A stretch of DNA of 64,000 nt from Leptospira ainlahdjerensis (GCF_016919175.1 NZ_JAFFPU010000024.1:62001-126000); one strand, 5' to 3'. Positions 35,137 to 50,341 are shown, counted from the first letter of the stretch. A program made the numbers and translations. Notes: a model not told the origin generated them from the letters alone.

Positions 35137-35236
35137 ACGGTTTTCTCCAGGAAACCAGAGTTTCTTCTCCACGAAAAGAAACTCCGATCATCGGCTTGGG
35201 TCAACCGTTTTCCCTTTGGTTTTTAGAGCTCGAGTT

Positions 35237-36538
35237 TCAGAATGTACTTTGTGGGTGAGGTTTTTGACCTTCCACGGTGAAGAATCGTTTCTGACTGATT
35301 AAAAAACTACCCAATACCGTCAAAGAAACGATCGATCCAATCTGAAGAATTCTCGGCAAAGCCGAGATCCATTCATGACTCAGGAGCATTCCAAGTTTTT
35401 CAACGCCGGTAAAATCCATCGGAAATAGGAAAGAAATTGCAACTATTGAGCTCATTCTTACGATCTCGGAGATCATACCGCTGGTCTTCGTTTCAAAAAT
35501 CGCGCTGATATTCCAAAACGTCCAGAGGACATAAAATCCCAGAACCAACATTTCAAAAAGCGGAAGTTCCTTTTTGAATTCTATGTAAATCATGGAAGCG
35601 CCGATTCCAAATGCAAACTGGACCGCAGAATAAGTCATCAGAGTCGCAGGAATTTCAGTATTAAACTTTTTGTAGGTTTTTTTGTCGATTTCCGGCGGGG
35701 AAATAAATTTACCGATGTCTGACGGCATCCAACCGGGAGGTTTGAACCAAATCAGAATTTTATCTCTCCAGCTTTTTGTTTTCCAAGAAATCTTCGCCAG
35801 GTCTTCAAAATGGTGAATCTGAGCGTGAATCGGACTCCATGTTTGAAGAGGTTTTACGATTCCATAAATAGGTTCGTCTTCTTCTTCAATAAAAGTACCG
35901 AACATTCTATCCCAAATACAAAGGGTTCCCGCGTAGTTTTTATCGATATATTTCGGGTTTCTGGCGTGGTGAACCCGGTGTTGAGAAGGAGTATTAAAAA
36001 CGTATTCGAAAATTCCCAGCTTTCCGATCAATCGAGTATGAATCCAAAATTGATAAGCGAAGTTCACTTGGATGCAGATTACAAACATCATCGGTGAAAA
36101 ACCTATGACTGCCAGAGGAAGATAGAACGGCAGAGAAAAAAGATTTTGAAACATTCCTTGTCTCAAGGCGACCGTATAATTATAATCTTCGCTTTGATGA
36201 TGAGCTACGTGCGAAGCCCAGAAAATATTGATTTCGTGTCCGAGCCGGTGATACCAGTAATAACAAAAATCGGCTAACACGTAGCATACGACCCAGCCGA
36301 AGACTGACGTTTCTGAAATTCTAAAAATTCCAAAATTCTTATATACCCATGCGTAAAAAGAAAGCAAGGCTACGGTTATAAAAACCGTAAAAACCTGCAT
36401 ATAGATTCCCGCGGTTAGATTGCTTACGGAATCCTTAAATCGATAGACCGGCTTTTTGATCGCGTAGCCGGTAATCAGCTCCACTGCGAGCAAAACAAAA
36501 AAAACGGGTGTGATCAATTCGATAAGATTTTTTTCCAT
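35237..36538 (-). CDS. Sterol desaturase / fatty acid hydroxylase family protein
   Basis: 433 residues with eight or more membrane helices. The di-iron histidine clusters are visible: HRLGHEINIFWASHVAHHQSED split as HRLGH...HVAHH near 118-134, and HRVHHARNP near 189. These enzymes insert oxygen or a double bond into lipids. The C-terminal third (past about 270) is an extra set of helices found in longer, alkylglycerol-monooxygenase-like relatives. An AGGAAG box precedes the ATG. Paired TTGTAACG motifs lie 90-170 bases upstream. The lipid substrate is unknown. Confidence 0.85.
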   Translation of the reverse strand: MEKNLIELITPVFFVLLAVELITGYAIKKPVYRFKDSVSNLTAGIYMQVFTVFITVALLSFYAWVYKNFGIFRISETSVFGWVVCYVLADFCYYWYHRLGHEINIFWASHVAHHQSEDYNYTVALRQGMFQNLFSLPFYLPLAVIGFSPMMFVICIQVNFAYQFWIHTRLIGKLGIFEYVFNTPSQHRVHHARNPKYIDKNYAGTLCIWDRMFGTFIEEEDEPIYGIVKPLQTWSPIHAQIHHFEDLAKISWKTKSWRDKILIWFKPPGWMPSDIGKFISPPEIDKKTYKKFNTEIPATLMTYSAVQFAFGIGASMIYIEFKKELPLFEMLVLGFYVLWTFWNISAIFETKTSGMISEIVRMSSIVAISFLFPMDFTGVEKLGMLLSHEWISALPRILQIGSIVSLTVLGSFLISQKRFFTVEGQKPHPQSTF

Positions 36539-36630
36539 TGTCGGTTCGCTTCCTATTCTCTTCTTATAAAAGGATTCATCCTAATCGCTGTGAGCTGATC
36601 TTGGGACAAATCCTTCACTCAAAATTGACT

Positions 36631-36708
36631 TTGTAACGAACGCTCTGTCAACAAAAAAGAAGACCGATGCTGGGATATAATCAGAAGTTAAAATAACGTG
36701 CGTTACAA
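36631..36708. promoter_or_regulatory. Inverted TTGTAACG motifs upstream of the desaturase gene
   Basis: TTGTAACGAACG at 36631-36642 and its inverted copy CGTGCGTTACAA at 36697-36708 agree in 11 of 12 positions. The second is part of the palindrome TAACGTGCGTTA (36694-36705). They look like repressor sites. Nothing else was seen in the 36539-36750 gap. Confidence 0.4.
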
Positions 36709-36750
36709 ATAGAATCCAATTCTAAATAAGCAATAGCCCTTGAGGATCAT

Positions 36751-38280
36751 TTAGAAGAAGATCGTCATCGAAACACCGAGCGTCCAAATATATCCTCCGT
36801 AGGAATAATTTGGATTTCGCTCCGTTGGAGTGTATTTGTTTACTTCGTTCGCTTTTAATTGGTGATTTTCAATCACAATGTCAAAGATAAGAGGTTTTTT
36901 TAGTCGATTCATAAATTTAAACGTAGTAGGGCTGAATACATAAGAAAATCCTAAACTATAAATATTACGATCCGAATCCATCCAGTTATTGGTTCCGGGC
37001 ATTGAGGGAAGTGGTGTCGGTTTAGTCGCGAATCCCAATCTCGCTTTTAGAAATTTAAAAAGGGCATATTCCGCGCCGATTCGAAAGTTAGTTGTATCGT
37101 GAAGATACAAAGGTTCGGAATACTTTTCCTTGATTCTGGATAATTTGAATTGGCTCCAAATTTCACGATTCACATCAAAACTCAACACCAAACGGTCGTT
37201 AGGTCGAAACGCAAGACCATAGGAAAACACTCTGGGGTTGAATCCGTCCAAAATCGCAAGATCAAAGTCCAACTGAATTCCAAGAAGAGTAGTCTGTGCT
37301 CTCGCAGGAACAGGATCCACCTGCATGACGGTTTCCCTCTTGTAGGAAGCTCCTAAACTGAATTTGCCGTACGAAAATTGCAGACCGTAAGTAGGATTGA
37401 TCAGCGGTTTTACCGTAAGAATTACTTGCGAATTCGCCGTAACCGGATCGGGGGAAATTGGAACGTCCTTCATCAAAATGCTACCGGTTCCGCCTGCAAG
37501 CGCCGTAAAACCGATTCCTGCAAATAGACGATCCTTCCAAATTTCAAGCCCAAGTCCGCCCATGATGGTAGGCCTTTCATTGCTAATTCCCTGTTGCAGA
37601 TAACGTGGAACCGTAGGATTCTGATCGTTGAGTGTTAGAAGATTTCCTGTTCCGGGAAGAATTGCGTTTATTCCAAAACGAAAACCTCTGCTCATATCGA
37701 ACATATCGTTTAGGTTTAGAGTTAAACCCAAACCTACGAAACTATCTCGGATCTTGTTTAGATTTTGATTCCGCGGCGCAGTCGTATGCGAAGTTGGATT
37801 GGCGTACATATATTGAAAGGAAACTTCATGAACGCTTCTTTCCGGACGATTCGCCGGCTTGTATTTAAAAACGTCCTTTGTAAAACCTTCTTTCGTATCG
37901 GCCCAAAATCTTTTATACCAAGGGCCGATTACGGAAGGTGTCGGTTGTTGATTGGCCGGGTCGTTCGGATCCGCGTTAGGCGGAATCATAGGAGTGGTGT
38001 CTTTATTCTCCGGATTGGGATTTTCCGGATGATTAGTTCTAGCTTCTTTTTCCATTGCGGCAAGAATTAAATCACCCTCGGAAAGTCTTCCTAAACCGGC
38101 AGGATTGTAAAACACCGCAGATGAATTGTTCACAATCGAGGTAACCGCACTCCCCATCCCGGCCGCCGCCGGATGTGCGCCATAGATATCGCCATAACTT
38201 CCCGCGTGCAGATTCTCTCGAAATCCGAGAGCCATCAACAAAACTATCCCTATCGTTCTTTTTAACTTAAAAATTTTCAA
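36751..38280 (-). CDS. FadL/OmpP1/TodX-type outer-membrane protein
   Basis: Predicted outer-membrane beta-barrel of 509 residues that lets hydrophobic compounds such as long-chain fatty acids cross. A signal peptide ends at NLHA. The N-terminal hatch motif GAHPAAAGMGSAVTSIVNNSSAVFYNPAGLGRL is typical of the family, with the NPAGL element. Many alternating strands follow (FSYGKFSLGASYKRETVM, LGFSYVFSPTTFKF), ending on the aromatic phenylalanine pair needed for barrel insertion. A Pro/Asn-rich loop at about 85-115 is unusual. The start is TTG. Confidence 0.85.
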   Translation of the reverse strand: MKIFKLKRTIGIVLLMALGFRENLHAGSYGDIYGAHPAAAGMGSAVTSIVNNSSAVFYNPAGLGRLSEGDLILAAMEKEARTNHPENPNPENKDTTPMIPPNADPNDPANQQPTPSVIGPWYKRFWADTKEGFTKDVFKYKPANRPERSVHEVSFQYMYANPTSHTTAPRNQNLNKIRDSFVGLGLTLNLNDMFDMSRGFRFGINAILPGTGNLLTLNDQNPTVPRYLQQGISNERPTIMGGLGLEIWKDRLFAGIGFTALAGGTGSILMKDVPISPDPVTANSQVILTVKPLINPTYGLQFSYGKFSLGASYKRETVMQVDPVPARAQTTLLGIQLDFDLAILDGFNPRVFSYGLAFRPNDRLVLSFDVNREIWSQFKLSRIKEKYSEPLYLHDTTNFRIGAEYALFKFLKARLGFATKPTPLPSMPGTNNWMDSDRNIYSLGFSYVFSPTTFKFMNRLKKPLIFDIVIENHQLKANEVNKYTPTERNPNYSYGGYIWTLGVSMTIFF

Positions 38281-38460
38281 TTTCGCCTACCCTCTTTCCA
38301 AACAATCGATGAAGGAAAGATACAATCTTACTTCTACGATCCGCTGATATTATTATTAAATATCAGTTATTTTTAAAAAGTTCGGATTATTGTATAAAGG
38401 AAGGGTGAAAAAGTCGAGAAAAATATCTAAAAAATTGGAGCGAACGCTACAACGGTCTAT

Positions 38461-40335
<1,875 letters not shown>

Positions 40336-40403
40336 TTTCGCCGAAGAATGAGATTGCTTCGATTCGACCGAAAGCGATCCTGTAAAAAAGAAATTCTCTA
40401 ACT

Positions 40404-42085
<1,682 letters not shown>

Positions 42086-42092
42086 TTCTGTC

Positions 42093-42123
<31 letters not shown>

Positions 42124-42147
42124 AGCCGATTCTACAAGTATAAGACC

Positions 42148-43068
42148 ATGATACGATCTCTTAGGTATCCAATCGGAATGATTACGGTGATCCTCGCGGT
42201 TATTTTTTTCGAGAATCCAATCCACTCCCGTCAAAAATCGGAACTCCTCCGAAATCTTGATTACAACAATCAATCCATCAAACGCCTTCGGGAAGACGTG
42301 AAGAACAATCTTAGAATCTCGGTCTCCAATTTAGAAAGATCTGAACTGACGTCTCTTGAATTCTATCGATATGTGGTTAAGAAAGAAGATAATTTCTTCA
42401 AGATCATGGCGCGAACCGGAATGGATATAGACACACTTTCTTCCGTTAATAGCCTTTCTTCCCCTTATGATATTTATCCGGGAATGGAATTGTCGATTCC
42501 GAATATGCGCGGAATCTACGATTTGGAGGAAAGGGAGAATTCACCTTCCGTTCAGAGAAAACTTTCGAAAAAATACAACCTCGCGAAAAAATTCGTAAAC
42601 TACGACGAAACCAAAGGAATGTGGTTTATCCCGGGAAAAGGACTTCCCAAAGAAGAAAGATCTTTCTTTTACGGAATGGCTTTTTTTCGTCCGCTCGGAG
42701 ACGAAGGAATTGTTTCTTCGAAGTTCGGAAAAAGAAAGGATCCTTTTACGAGAAAGGAAACGTTTCATGGTGGAATGGACATCGCCGCCGACGAAGGTAC
42801 TCCCGTGTTTGCTTCCGCGGATGGAGAAGTTTCCTTCTCGGATAAAAAAGGCGGTTACGGTAATTTGATAGTTCTAAACCATCGGCTCGGTTATGAAACG
42901 TTATACGGTCATTTGAGTTCGATTGCGGTTCGTCCCGGTGAAAAAGTCCGCAAAGGACAAAAGATCGGAGAAGTTGGTCAAACTGGAAGAGCCACCGGAA
43001 ATCATTTACACTTTGAAGTAAGAAGATTCAACCAAAGGCAAAGACCAATTTTTAGAGATCATGCTTAA
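42148..43068 (+). CDS. LysM-M23 peptidoglycan endopeptidase
   Basis: 306 residues from the ATG at 42148, which gives a signal peptide MIRSLRYPIGMITVILAVIFF. A LysM domain (YRYVVKKEDNFFKIMARTGMD ... GMELSIPN split at about 70-115) binds peptidoglycan. The M23 domain has zinc ligands in FHGGMDIAADEGTPVFA and GNHLHFEVRRF, and GYETLYGHLSS between them. It probably cuts cross-links or activates amidases in the periplasm. A longer frame from 42058 overlaps the divergent protease and is less likely. Its stop overlaps the next start by eight bases. Confidence 0.87.
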   Translation: MIRSLRYPIGMITVILAVIFFENPIHSRQKSELLRNLDYNNQSIKRLREDVKNNLRISVSNLERSELTSLEFYRYVVKKEDNFFKIMARTGMDIDTLSSVNSLSSPYDIYPGMELSIPNMRGIYDLEERENSPSVQRKLSKKYNLAKKFVNYDETKGMWFIPGKGLPKEERSFFYGMAFFRPLGDEGIVSSKFGKRKDPFTRKETFHGGMDIAADEGTPVFASADGEVSFSDKKGGYGNLIVLNHRLGYETLYGHLSSIAVRPGEKVRKGQKIGEVGQTGRATGNHLHFEVRRFNQRQRPIFRDHA

Positions 43069-44143
43069 AAAAATCAGCCTCTTTCTGATCGTCTTAATTT
43101 TGACATCCTTCTCTTTCTTAGGTATTCTTTTTTTTCGCTCCGGAAAAGTCGCAACGGAAAGTTATCTTCCCGATTCACCCTTTGCTACCGAAAAAAACAA
43201 TCATCTTCTGGAAGCGGAATGGATTCATAAGAAAGTTTTAGAAAAACCTTATGGAATCGCTGTCGATGCCTCCGGTTCCATTTATACGGGAACTCAGGAC
43301 AAAAAAATAATCCGAATTCGCACAAACGAAAAGGTGGAAGTTTTTGCAACCGTCGAAGGAAGACCCTTAGGAATGAGTTTTGATAGTCAGGGAAATCTTT
43401 TAGTTTGTGTAGAAGAAATCGGAATCGTTTCCATCGATAAAGACGGGTCCCAAAAAATTCTGATTTCAAAACTTCCGGATGGATCTCCCTTACGTTTTCC
43501 GCACTCGATCGACGTAGCTAGAGATGGAAGAATCTACTTCACCGTTTCCAGTAAAATTCATTCCTACGACGATTCTTTTTTAGAGGAATTGTCGGCCCTT
43601 CCAAGCGGAATGATCATTACTGCGGATAAGAATTCTAACTCATTAGAAATCTTGAATGAAGAATTGTATTACCCGACCGGGATCAGCTTGTCTTCCAATG
43701 AAAGTTTTCTCTTGGTCGTCGAACCGTTTCGTCACCGAATTTCTTCAGTTCCACTTTTTGGATCGAAACGTGGAATCGAAAAATTCTTTCTTACGAATAT
43801 GCCGGGAATTCCCGGGTTGGTTTCGAGCAATGGTGGATCGTTTTGGATCGGAGTTCCGTATTATAGAAACGAAATCTTGGATAAAACCCAAGAATATCCG
43901 GAGATCAAAAATCTTTTGGGAGGACTACCAAAGATTCTTTACGCGAAAAACTCGCCGAGAGGACTTGTGATCGCTATGAATGAATTCGGAGACATCACCG
44001 CAAACTATCAGGATTTTGCGGGAACCTCGATTTACGGAATCACTGCCGTTTTAAGTCACGCCGGAAATATCTATTTAGTTTCTTCGACTCAGGGAAAAAT
44101 CGCAAAGATGAAACCCGTCGTCGAAGAAATTCGATTTTTCTAA
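43061..44143 (+). CDS. SMP-30/strictosidine-synthase-like beta-propeller protein
   Basis: 360 residues. An N-terminal membrane anchor (LKKISLFLIVLILTSFSFLGILFF) leads to a six-bladed propeller. Blade motifs are KPYGIAVDASGSIYTGTQDKKI, RPLGMSFDSQGNLLVCVEE, RFPHSIDVARDGRIYFT and YPTGISLSSNESFLLVVEPFRHRI, the last typical of strictosidine synthase-like hydrolases. It probably faces the periplasm. The role could be lactonase or an unknown hydrolase. It is coupled to the LysM peptidase gene and ends five bases before convergent cysI. Confidence 0.75.
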   Translation: MLKKISLFLIVLILTSFSFLGILFFRSGKVATESYLPDSPFATEKNNHLLEAEWIHKKVLEKPYGIAVDASGSIYTGTQDKKIIRIRTNEKVEVFATVEGRPLGMSFDSQGNLLVCVEEIGIVSIDKDGSQKILISKLPDGSPLRFPHSIDVARDGRIYFTVSSKIHSYDDSFLEELSALPSGMIITADKNSNSLEILNEELYYPTGISLSSNESFLLVVEPFRHRISSVPLFGSKRGIEKFFLTNMPGIPGLVSSNGGSFWIGVPYYRNEILDKTQEYPEIKNLLGGLPKILYAKNSPRGLVIAMNEFGDITANYQDFAGTSIYGITAVLSHAGNIYLVSSTQGKIAKMKPVVEEIRFF

Positions 44144-44148
44144 TATTC

Positions 44149-45834
44149 TTACATCGATCCTAAGGCTTCTCTAAATCTTTCGAGAGGAAAGCGGTTTACG
44201 AAATCTCCGAATTTTTCACCCGGAGTTCCTTCCTCTTTCCAGAGAATAAATGCTTTTTCGAGTTGTGCAGGAATGTCCGAAAACGCGACCTTTTTCGCGA
44301 CGTATTCTCCAACTTTAGTTCCTTCGGAATCCGCTCCGAAAAATAAGGAGTATTTTCCACCTGCTTGTTGACCTACGATTCCAACTTCCGCAGAATAAGG
44401 TCTTGCGCATCCGTTCGGACATCCAGTCATTCTTACAACCGGAGCACGGTCGCTAAGCCCGTGCTTTTCCAATACTTTCTGAATTCCGTTTAATAACTCC
44501 GGAAACGTTCTTTCGGATTCAGTAAGAGCCAAACTGCAAGTTGGAAGCGCGGGACAAGCAAGAGCGCGATCAAAAAGAGGATGCGGGCTTTTCGGACTCA
44601 CATTCAATTCTTCTAATCTTTTTTCGATCTTTGTTCGATCCGCTTTTTGAACTCCGATCAAAATCAAATCTTGATCCGCGGTAATCTGAACGCCGAGTTT
44701 ATAATTTCCGATAATTTCCTTCAGAGCCGATTTCAGAGGTTTCCCAGGGAAGTCTTTGATTCGACCCGCAAGAGTATGAAATCCGAGGGAAAGAGTTCCG
44801 TCCTCTCTTTCCGTCCAACCTAAATAGGAAGGAGTTTCCCAAGCTGGAAGAGCTTTGTTCAGATCAAACTTCGTCTTCGAACGGGATTCGACTTCTCCTC
44901 TAAACCATTCTACGCCTTTATCGGCAAGAACGTATTTTAAACGCGCATGTTTACGGTTGGTTCGATCTCCAAAATCCCTATGCGCGGTGACGATCGCCTC
45001 TGCAACAGCGACTAACGCACTTTCTGGAATCCATCCCAAAAGACTGGCAGCGCGAGCAAAGGTTTCAGGTTTGTTATGAGTCATTCCGAAACCGCCGCCA
45101 GCAAAAACGAAATAGCCGTCGATCTTGCTTCCGTCCGAATTTAAAGTAGCCGCAAATCCCATATCGTTCGCATAGATATCGACCGTGTTGTTTCCGGCAA
45201 GTGTAACGGCGATTTTAAATTTTCTAGGAAGAAAGGTTTTGCCGTAGATCGGATCTTCTTCGTCTTTATTGATTTGTTTATCGCCTAACCAGACTTCTGC
45301 GTAAGCGTTGGTCTTAAATTTAAAATGGTCGGATAAGAGTTGAGCGACTCCGTCTAAAAGTTGAAGACTTTTTTTACCGTGTGGATTTACTGCCTGAGTT
45401 ACGTTTCTAACCACGTCCCCGCAAGCGCCCATACTGGAAAGATTGATCTTATTGATTTCCTGCATCACGTCACGGAGATGAAAAATTCTCAGAGTATGAA
45501 GCTGAACCGATTGTCTCGTTGTTAAACGAATTGCACCGCCGCCGAATTTGTCTCCGAGCGCGTCCCAAACCAAATACTGTTCCGCGGTAAGTCTTCCGCC
45601 TGGAATTCTACCGCGAATCATGAATGTAGTCGGCGCTTCTACGTCGTTTCCATTCTCGTCCTTCTTTCGATCTCTATCCTTTTGCTGATAAAGGCCGTGA
45701 AATTTCAGGAGCTGTTTTTCATCCTCTTCGTAAGAATCGATTTTTTGGTCGATTCCCTCGGCGATTTTTCCTCTGAGATTATTTGAGTTCAGTTTAATTT
45801 CTTCAACCGGCGATAGTTCTTTTGTTTCTGACAT
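44149..45834 (-). CDS. cysI: Assimilatory sulfite reductase hemoprotein
   Basis: Six-electron reduction of sulfite to sulfide, cytoplasmic. 561 residues with siroheme/[4Fe-4S] ligand cysteines in ACPALPTCSLALTESER (near 435) and TGCPNGCARPY (near 475). N-terminal TFMIRGRIPGGRLTAEQY and STMGACGDVVRNV-type blocks are the duplicated sulfite-reductase repeats. No flavoprotein cysJ accompanies it, so electrons probably come from ferredoxin or a distant reductase. It is the last gene of the cysH-cysD-cysN-SUMT-siroheme run. Confidence 0.92.
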   Translation of the reverse strand: MSETKELSPVEEIKLNSNNLRGKIAEGIDQKIDSYEEDEKQLLKFHGLYQQKDRDRKKDENGNDVEAPTTFMIRGRIPGGRLTAEQYLVWDALGDKFGGGAIRLTTRQSVQLHTLRIFHLRDVMQEINKINLSSMGACGDVVRNVTQAVNPHGKKSLQLLDGVAQLLSDHFKFKTNAYAEVWLGDKQINKDEEDPIYGKTFLPRKFKIAVTLAGNNTVDIYANDMGFAATLNSDGSKIDGYFVFAGGGFGMTHNKPETFARAASLLGWIPESALVAVAEAIVTAHRDFGDRTNRKHARLKYVLADKGVEWFRGEVESRSKTKFDLNKALPAWETPSYLGWTEREDGTLSLGFHTLAGRIKDFPGKPLKSALKEIIGNYKLGVQITADQDLILIGVQKADRTKIEKRLEELNVSPKSPHPLFDRALACPALPTCSLALTESERTFPELLNGIQKVLEKHGLSDRAPVVRMTGCPNGCARPYSAEVGIVGQQAGGKYSLFFGADSEGTKVGEYVAKKVAFSDIPAQLEKAFILWKEEGTPGEKFGDFVNRFPLERFREALGSM

Positions 45835-45875
45835 GGTTTAGATTTTTCCTTTTTCGGGTTTATGATTTCGTTCTG

Positions 45876-46478
45876 TTATTTTTGGTCTGCTGACGCGCTG
45901 AAATATTCTTCTTTGAGAGTTTGTAAAAGATTCTTTAGAATTCTTTTTCTACGTTCCGGATCGGGTAAAATCGATTTGAGTTCTTTTCTAAAATCGATCA
46001 ATTCTTGAAAATCTTCTTCATGATCCTTTGGGATGAGCTCTTCCAATGCTGATTTGACCACTCCGGATAAACCCGCGAAATTTCCTTCCGTTGAAATCGC
46101 GATTCTCAACGGTCCGCGATCCAACACGGCCGCCGAATAAAAATCGCAGCTGGAAGGATCGTCCGCACAGTTGATCCAAATCTTCCATGAATGCGCATAT
46201 TCACAAAGTCTACGGTTCAATTCGGAATCGTTCGTCGCTGAAAAAACAAGAGCTCTGCCTTGGAGATCCGAAAAATCCACGGATCGGTATTCCACTTTGA
46301 TCTCGGGATGTTTATCCAAGATGGCGAGCACTTCCCTACATGCTTCCAGAGTGATCACAGTAATTTTCGCCCCGCAATCAATCAGATGAGGAAGTTTTTC
46401 AAGGGCGACTTTTCCACCACCGATCAAAAGAATATTCTTATTTTCTAAATTAAGAAACGCTGGATACTTACGACTCAT
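45876..46478 (-). CDS. Siroheme synthase, dehydrogenase/ferrochelatase part (Met8-type)
   Basis: NAD-dependent oxidation of precorrin-2 to sirohydrochlorin, and probably iron insertion, giving siroheme for CysI. 200 residues. The Rossmann motif NILLIGGGKVALEKLPHL starts at residue 14; then CADDPSSCDFYSAAVLDRGPLRIAISTEGN is the family's core, with an Asp near 105 that is catalytic in Met8/CysG. It corresponds to the N-terminal half of CysG; the methyltransferase half is a separate gene, overlapping by 11 bases. Confidence 0.88.
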   Translation of the reverse strand: MSRKYPAFLNLENKNILLIGGGKVALEKLPHLIDCGAKITVITLEACREVLAILDKHPEIKVEYRSVDFSDLQGRALVFSATNDSELNRRLCEYAHSWKIWINCADDPSSCDFYSAAVLDRGPLRIAISTEGNFAGLSGVVKSALEELIPKDHEEDFQELIDFRKELKSILPDPERRKRILKNLLQTLKEEYFSASADQK

Positions 46479-47271
46479 TCTTTTCCTCCGAAGTCTGCGA
46501 AAAGAATGCGGTCGATTTGTCTTTCTGTAAAAACTGAACCACCTTTCCTATATAGACGATACCGGGTCCTTTGGTTCTTTTTTCAAGATAAGAATTTGAG
46601 GCTTCTCTGAGAGAACAGGTTTGAATTTTGCAATTTGCGAGCGATGCATTTTCGACAAGAGCCACCGGAAGTTCTTCCGAGCTTCCATGATCCAGGAGCA
46701 GCCTTGCTATTTTAGGAAGCGAAGTTGTTCCCATAAAAAGAGCGATCGTTCCTTGGAACTTCGCAAACCATTCCCAATCCGTTTCTTCATTGAGAACGGT
46801 ATGTCCGTCCATAATCAAAACCTGACGAGAAAGTCCTCTATGCGTTAAGGGAAAGCCTGCGAAAGACGACCCCGCGTTGAGAGAACTCACGCCGGGAATG
46901 ATTTCATATTCTATATTATGATTGATTAATGTGATTAATTCTTCTCCGCCTCGCCCGAAAACGAAAGGATCTCCTCCTTTGAGACGAACCACGTCTTTCC
47001 CGGAAAGAGCGTAGGAAAGAAGAAGCTGGTTGATTTCTTCTTGTGTGGCGGAGTGAGCGCCGGAACGTTTGCCGACGTAGTGAACGATCGCGTCCTTAGG
47101 AAAAATTTCCAGAAAAGAAGGATCCAAAAGTGCGTCATACAAAATGACTTCCGATTTTATAAGAATCCGATACGCGCGCAGAGTTAAGTCTTCCGGATTT
47201 CCCGGACCGCCACCAACGAGAAAAACCTTTCCCGGTTTTATCGGCTCGGATTTAGAATCGTAGACCAACAT
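46468..47271 (-). CDS. cobA: Uroporphyrinogen-III C-methyltransferase (SUMT)
   Basis: Adds two methyl groups from SAM to uroporphyrinogen III to give precorrin-2. 267 residues with family motifs VFLVGGGPGNPEDLTLRA (near 18-35), VGKRSGAHSATQEEIN, VVRLKGGDPFVFGRGGEE (near 94-111) and VGSS-type SSLNAGSSFAGFPLTHRGLS. Equivalent to the C-terminal half of CysG. In this operon its product feeds siroheme; it could also feed B12. It starts five bases after cysN. Confidence 0.9.
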   Translation of the reverse strand: MLVYDSKSEPIKPGKVFLVGGGPGNPEDLTLRAYRILIKSEVILYDALLDPSFLEIFPKDAIVHYVGKRSGAHSATQEEINQLLLSYALSGKDVVRLKGGDPFVFGRGGEELITLINHNIEYEIIPGVSSLNAGSSFAGFPLTHRGLSRQVLIMDGHTVLNEETDWEWFAKFQGTIALFMGTTSLPKIARLLLDHGSSEELPVALVENASLANCKIQTCSLREASNSYLEKRTKGPGIVYIGKVVQFLQKDKSTAFFSQTSEEKNES

Positions 47272-47276
47272 AAAGT

Positions 47277-49440
<2,164 letters not shown>

Positions 49441-49444
<4 letters not shown>

Positions 49445-50178
49445 ATTGCTCTTTTCGGACCGGACTTCTGACGGACTAATTTTCCGTCCACTACGTGAAG
49501 TCCGCATTCTTGATTGTCTTCTTCCCACCACCATCTTCCGGAACGAATGTCTTCACCGGGTGCAACCGCACGAGTACAAGGCGCACAACCGATCGAAGGA
49601 AATCCTTTGCTGTGTAAGACGTTCACGGGGATTCGATACGTCGCGATAAAGTCCTGGGTTCTTTCCAAGGTCCAATCGAGGATAGGGTGATATTTAAGAA
49701 TATTACGAGAAGAATCCAGTTCCACTTTTGTGAGAGATCCTCTGGAATCCGATTGTTCGGAACGAATTCCGGTGATCCAAAGTTTGGTATCTTTTAGAGC
49801 GCGGTTGAGCGGCTCCACTTTGCGAATGTAACAGCATTCTTTTCTGTTATCGACGGAATCGTAAAAACTATCAGGGCCTTTTGTGTTGATCAAATTTTGA
49901 ACCGCAGGGGTATCCGGGAAAAAGGTCTCTATTTTTTTTCCGTAGCTCGCGTTCGTAAGTTTATGAAGATCATAGGTTTCGTTAAAAAGACGGCCGGTAT
50001 CCAGGGTAAAAACTCGGATTTTCAAGTTTCGAGAAAAGATTACATGAGTGATGACCTGGTCCTCAAGGCCTAAACTTGTAGAAAAGGCCGCAGATTCTCC
50101 AAATTCCTTACTGATCCATTCCAAGGAATCTTCCAAATCCAAGGATGCAAGTTTTTGTTCTAATTCTTGCGGTGACAT
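49441..50178 (-). CDS. cysH: Adenylylsulfate (APS) reductase, Fe-S type
   Basis: Reduces APS to sulfite and AMP using thioredoxin. 245 residues. AFSTSLGLEDQVITH near 31 is the nucleotide loop. Cys115-Cys116 (ECCYIRKVEPL) and Cys198/Cys201 (GCAPCTR) are the four [4Fe-4S] ligands that separate APS reductases from the cluster-free PAPS reductases. Cys225 in ECGLH is the catalytic cysteine that carries the thiosulfonate. The absence of an APS kinase in the operon agrees. It is the first gene of the sulfur operon, behind a structured leader. Confidence 0.92.
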
Positions 50179-50202
50179 GTTCGTGATATCTCAGTCTCGA
50201 AT

Positions 50203-50220
50203 TGGATGCTGTCGCATCCA
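50203..50220 (-). promoter_or_regulatory. Small hairpin in the cysH leader
   Basis: TGGATGC and GCATCCA form a perfect seven-base stem with a four-base loop, 25 bases upstream of the cysH ATG. It could influence ribosome access or be the last element of the leader. Confidence 0.5.
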
Positions 50221-50262
50221 GCTTGATTTTAAAATACAACCTAGAAATAGCTTAAATTTTAG

Positions 50263-50341
50263 AAAAAAAGGAGCTATTCTTTTACCAAAGTCCTATATAT
50301 TGGAATTTTTGTAAAGTATATTTGATATATAGCTCTCCTTT
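50263..50341 (-). promoter_or_regulatory. Terminator-like long hairpin in the cysH leader
   Basis: Read on the minus strand, AAAGGAGAGCTAT (50341-50329) pairs with ATAGCTCCTTT (50277-50267), with two unpaired bases, and runs straight into a seven-U tract. The 51-base loop can form an inner CTTTAC/GTAAAAG helix. No minus-strand gene ends just upstream that would need a terminator, so an attenuator for the sulfur operon is a reasonable reading. Not a known riboswitch by eye. Confidence 0.45.

Noticed and set aside
38344..38366. Hairpin CTGATATT/AATATCAG as a terminator for the ClC gene
   Set aside because: The T-rich tract is on the plus strand, but both neighbouring genes are on the minus strand, so it cannot end the ClC transcript in the usual way.
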